Assembly: GCF_032118995.1 (NCBI RefSeq)
Contig: NC_092662.1
Span: 4,216,001 to 4,280,000, forward strand
DNA: 64,000 bases
Direction: 5' to 3'
Source of the DNA: Asterias amurensis
Lineage: Eukaryota > Echinodermata > Asteroidea > Forcipulatida > Asteriidae
Shown here piece by piece: positions 61,478 to 64,000 of this stretch. Under the pieces are notes generated by a model. The model saw nothing but the letters and a program-made list of their open reading frames with translations. It searched no databases and was not told the DNA's origin. The position numbers and the translations under genes are program-made. Position 1 is the stretch's first letter. Every line of letters begins with the position of its first letter.

Positions 61478-61775
61478 TTTGCGGTAACACCATGTGTGTA
61501 TCTACTTGCCAGGTAGAGTTGTTCAAGGGAACTGTCTTGCTTTATTCTACTGCCGTGGAGTTGATAATCGGAGGTTCGGGAGACTTCTCAGTTCTGAAAA
61601 GAACTGTCCTGCTTTTTAACTATTACCAGGGCGGATGGTATAGAAATTAGACTGGACTACTACTTTAGCTTATAGGATCGTAATTAACTGTACTGCCGCG
61701 GAGTCAGTTCTGAAATTGGTCTCAACGTTTCGACTAGCTTGCTCTAGTCATCGTCAGGAGACTGGAGGGTGTTTG
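61478..61775. repeat. Dispersed repeat, ggtaacaccatgtgtg family
   Basis: Longest copy of a repeat that also lies at 10570-10700, 12187-12310 and, in part, near 27275-27350. It shows ggtaacaccatgtgtgtatc, gttctgaaaagaactgtcc and caacgtttcgactagcttgc. Copies end with agtcatcgtcaggag-like sequence. The class is unknown. Confidence 0.6.
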
Positions 61776-62583
61776 TTTTATACAACTTTTATTTCATAAT
61801 CCTCCTTGAAAGTTCTTCTTTTTTTGGGAGTTCTTTTTAAGATTACTTATTTCTCTTCAGACTTTTGACTTCAAGGTCAGCCAGGTTAAGAAAGACAACG
61901 AAGTGTAGTTCTCTAAGACGTTTTACTTGAAAATAATATTCTGCTCGCAGAATGAAATCGACACTTAAAGACGCAGTTTTAAAGATTTCCTCAGTCGAAG
62001 TGGAACTGATTTGCTTTTCGTTCGCAAATAAACACTCAAGCTTAGTATTTTTTTTACATTTCAGGTGAATTTGTTTTGTCCAAACAATATTTAATCAATG
62101 AATACAACTTAAAAATGACAAGACCATGCACAACAAAATAAATATCAAACTGAATGAACTCTAGGGAAGGATATCATCCTACTGACTCTAGTCACCGAAA
62201 TGGAAAACAAAAAAAACATTTCACTCTTAAAAAAAGTTGCCTATTAGGAAAAAACTTGCCATTGCTATACGTGTCCAGTAAGCGACAGACATACGGGAAA
62301 CGAAAACATTTACATCTAAACCAAACATGTTTCTTACAAAAATAATCTTGGCTTTACAGCAAAAATAACAAGCTGTCGTTTAAACGGCGTTGATTTTTTG
62401 TCCAGCTCATTATTCTTGTTTGGACCTTCATTGGATAGTTTACTTAACAGCGCATGTGAGCTATCATGGGAGATGTCACAAATTGAAGTATTGTTTTGTT
62501 TAATGAATCAATAAATCTCTAAAGACAGTTACTGATCACCGAAACTGCAATATATTATGTTTTTTTTTATAGTGAAACGCATG

Positions 62584-62953
62584 TTAAAGGCATTGGACCC
62601 TTTCGGTAAACAGTGTTGTCCAAGGCCCACACTTTGTGTACCACAACTTCTATATCAAATAACAAACCTGTGCAAATTTAGGCTCAATCGGTCATCGGAG
62701 TCGGGAGAAAACAACGGAAAACCCACCCTTGTTTCCGCGCGTTTCGCCGTGTCATGACATGTGTTTAAAATAAATCCGTAATTCTCGTTAACGAGAATTT
62801 ATATTGTTTTGCTGTTTTCTCAAAAAGTAAAGCATTTCATGGAATATTATTTCAAGAGAAGTCTTACACCATTGCCTTCTGTAAACCCTGTAAGTAATTT
62901 GTAAATCTGTGAACTTTTTTTTTGTCTGAACCGAAAGGGTCCAATGGCTTTAA
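62584..62953. mobile_element. MITE family A with TTAA at both ends
   Basis: Left TTAAaggcattggacccttt; right aaagggtccaatggctTTAA; central ttctcgttaacgagaa. Confidence 0.88.
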
Positions 62954-64000
62954 TTGCGATAAAATAATACAAGTTGTAGCTTTAGAACAGGTGGTAATGT
63001 TAGCGAAATACAAACAATGATTGTTTTACTTTCGCATTTGTGTTACAAATAACGTTGACAGTTTAAACAAAACTGGGTCTGACAAGAAAACATGGTGCTA
63101 ATCTTGAGCCCCCCCCCCCCACACACACAAAAGGGCTTTAAACGTGAACTTCATTTTAAGACTTCTCTATACCACCGTTTCCAAGCCAGTGCAGTCAAAA
63201 CAAAATGGAAAAGGGGAATCGTGACACATTTTTACGACGTAATTGTATTAGCCTAACTATTTTATAAATGCATAATCACTACAGCTTTTTGTGTTAATTA
63301 TGTCAATAGTTTATATAACTTAGCGGTAAACACACAGCTTGTATACCCGCGATAAACACACAACACTATCTGCACAAGTTATTGAAAGTCTGAATAAATA
63401 GTTTAACACGAACACGATTTGATCAGAAACTTCTGATAGACTTCAGTAAAAAAATAAATTGTGAGGTGATGAGAAAAACAATCATAGAAACTTGTCGTGA
63501 CGTCATGATTGTATTTTGTCTGATGAGCTGGATAGTCTGTAAAGAACTGCAGGTAAACGACCTGACGTTTCAATCATTTTTTCAATAATTAAATTTCTGT
63601 AATAAAAGACCCTTGAGATTATTCAACCGCAAAGCACTTTTTCAAAATTGTCGTATTCACAGAGGGATTAGTTTATGTCTTGTTATTTTGTTTTAATTAA
63701 TTCTGACAGCGTGCACATGTGCGCATCGGCAACAGATTTCACCCACGTAATAATGTCTAATTTACGTAACTTCAACAAAATTAATCCACCACCCTTTTGG
63801 GAATTATTGATCACCTCATATCCGTAGACTTGTTACAGTCCAACCGGTCGTTGTACACTCCCTTAAAAGAGTTTTGCACTATCACTTCACCAATCTCACT
63901 TAAACAACTTGGATGGCGGATACGTGTGCCCAATAAACGGACGCAAATGAGTGCGTGGTTTCCCATAGGCTCAGTGGCGCTGTTGTCTCAAAGCGGAGAT
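62954..64000. other. no gene or repeat recognised
   Basis: AT-rich to about 63850. The last 100 bp is more GC-rich and could be the edge of another gene, but nothing can be called. Confidence 0.4.

Noticed and set aside
1-64000. Retroviral, LTR or Polinton elements
   Set aside because: No paired long terminal repeats, protease or capsid-like frames or matching ends were seen anywhere in the window.

Overview
The window looks like nuclear DNA of a marine deuterostome, most likely an echinoderm and probably a sea star. Its genes are split by spliceosomal introns. Intergenic and intronic space is filled with small inverted-repeat elements, tRNA-headed SINEs and (ATT)n-tailed retroposon ends. 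The asteroid assignment is inference from general familiarity with these repeats. No prokaryotic, CRISPR or retroviral structure was seen.

Layout: 1-8 kb is repeat-rich with no secure gene. 8.06-9.34 kb (-) holds an intronless GT31 beta-1,3-galactosyltransferase-like gene. 13.17-24.18 kb (+) is a nine-exon gene for a secreted protease with a signal peptide, four CCP/sushi modules and a complete trypsin domain (602 aa assembled). 26.89-31.93 kb (-) is a four-exon SLC31A (CTR) copper transporter with a short, SLC31A2-like N-terminus (152 aa). 33.44-37.29 kb is a 3.86 kb terminal-inverted-repeat element with exon-like blocks. 37.83-37.99 kb (-) is a U1 snRNA gene or close variant. 39.53-39.61 kb (+) is tRNA-Ser(CGA). 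40.18-45.96 kb (+) is SET/TAF-I (seven exons, 293 aa). 50.33-56.98 kb (-) is SCFD2 (14 exons, 648 codons; its last exon was not found). 57-64 kb shows only repeats.

Mobile DNA: four small families (A, B, C, D) have ends of the form TTAA-AG[G/C]... and TTAA target duplications, which suggests a piggyBac- or Kolobok-type transposase. They share internal blocks, are nested in each other, and one copy has inserted cleanly into a SINE. Other families are fold-back elements beginning gggcccaattt (E), ones carrying gatttcac/gtgaaatc ends (F), a hAT-like palindrome, and several SINEs.

A recurring theme is duplication of exon edges. There are decoy splice acceptors before protease exon 4 and before SCFD2 exon 11, a perfect 55 bp copy of SCFD2 exon 5 inside an E element, a doubled exon in the 3.86 kb element, and a doubled donor upstream of SLC31A. 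The genes do not form a pathway; they are ordinary neighbours. SET and SCFD2 converge tail to tail.
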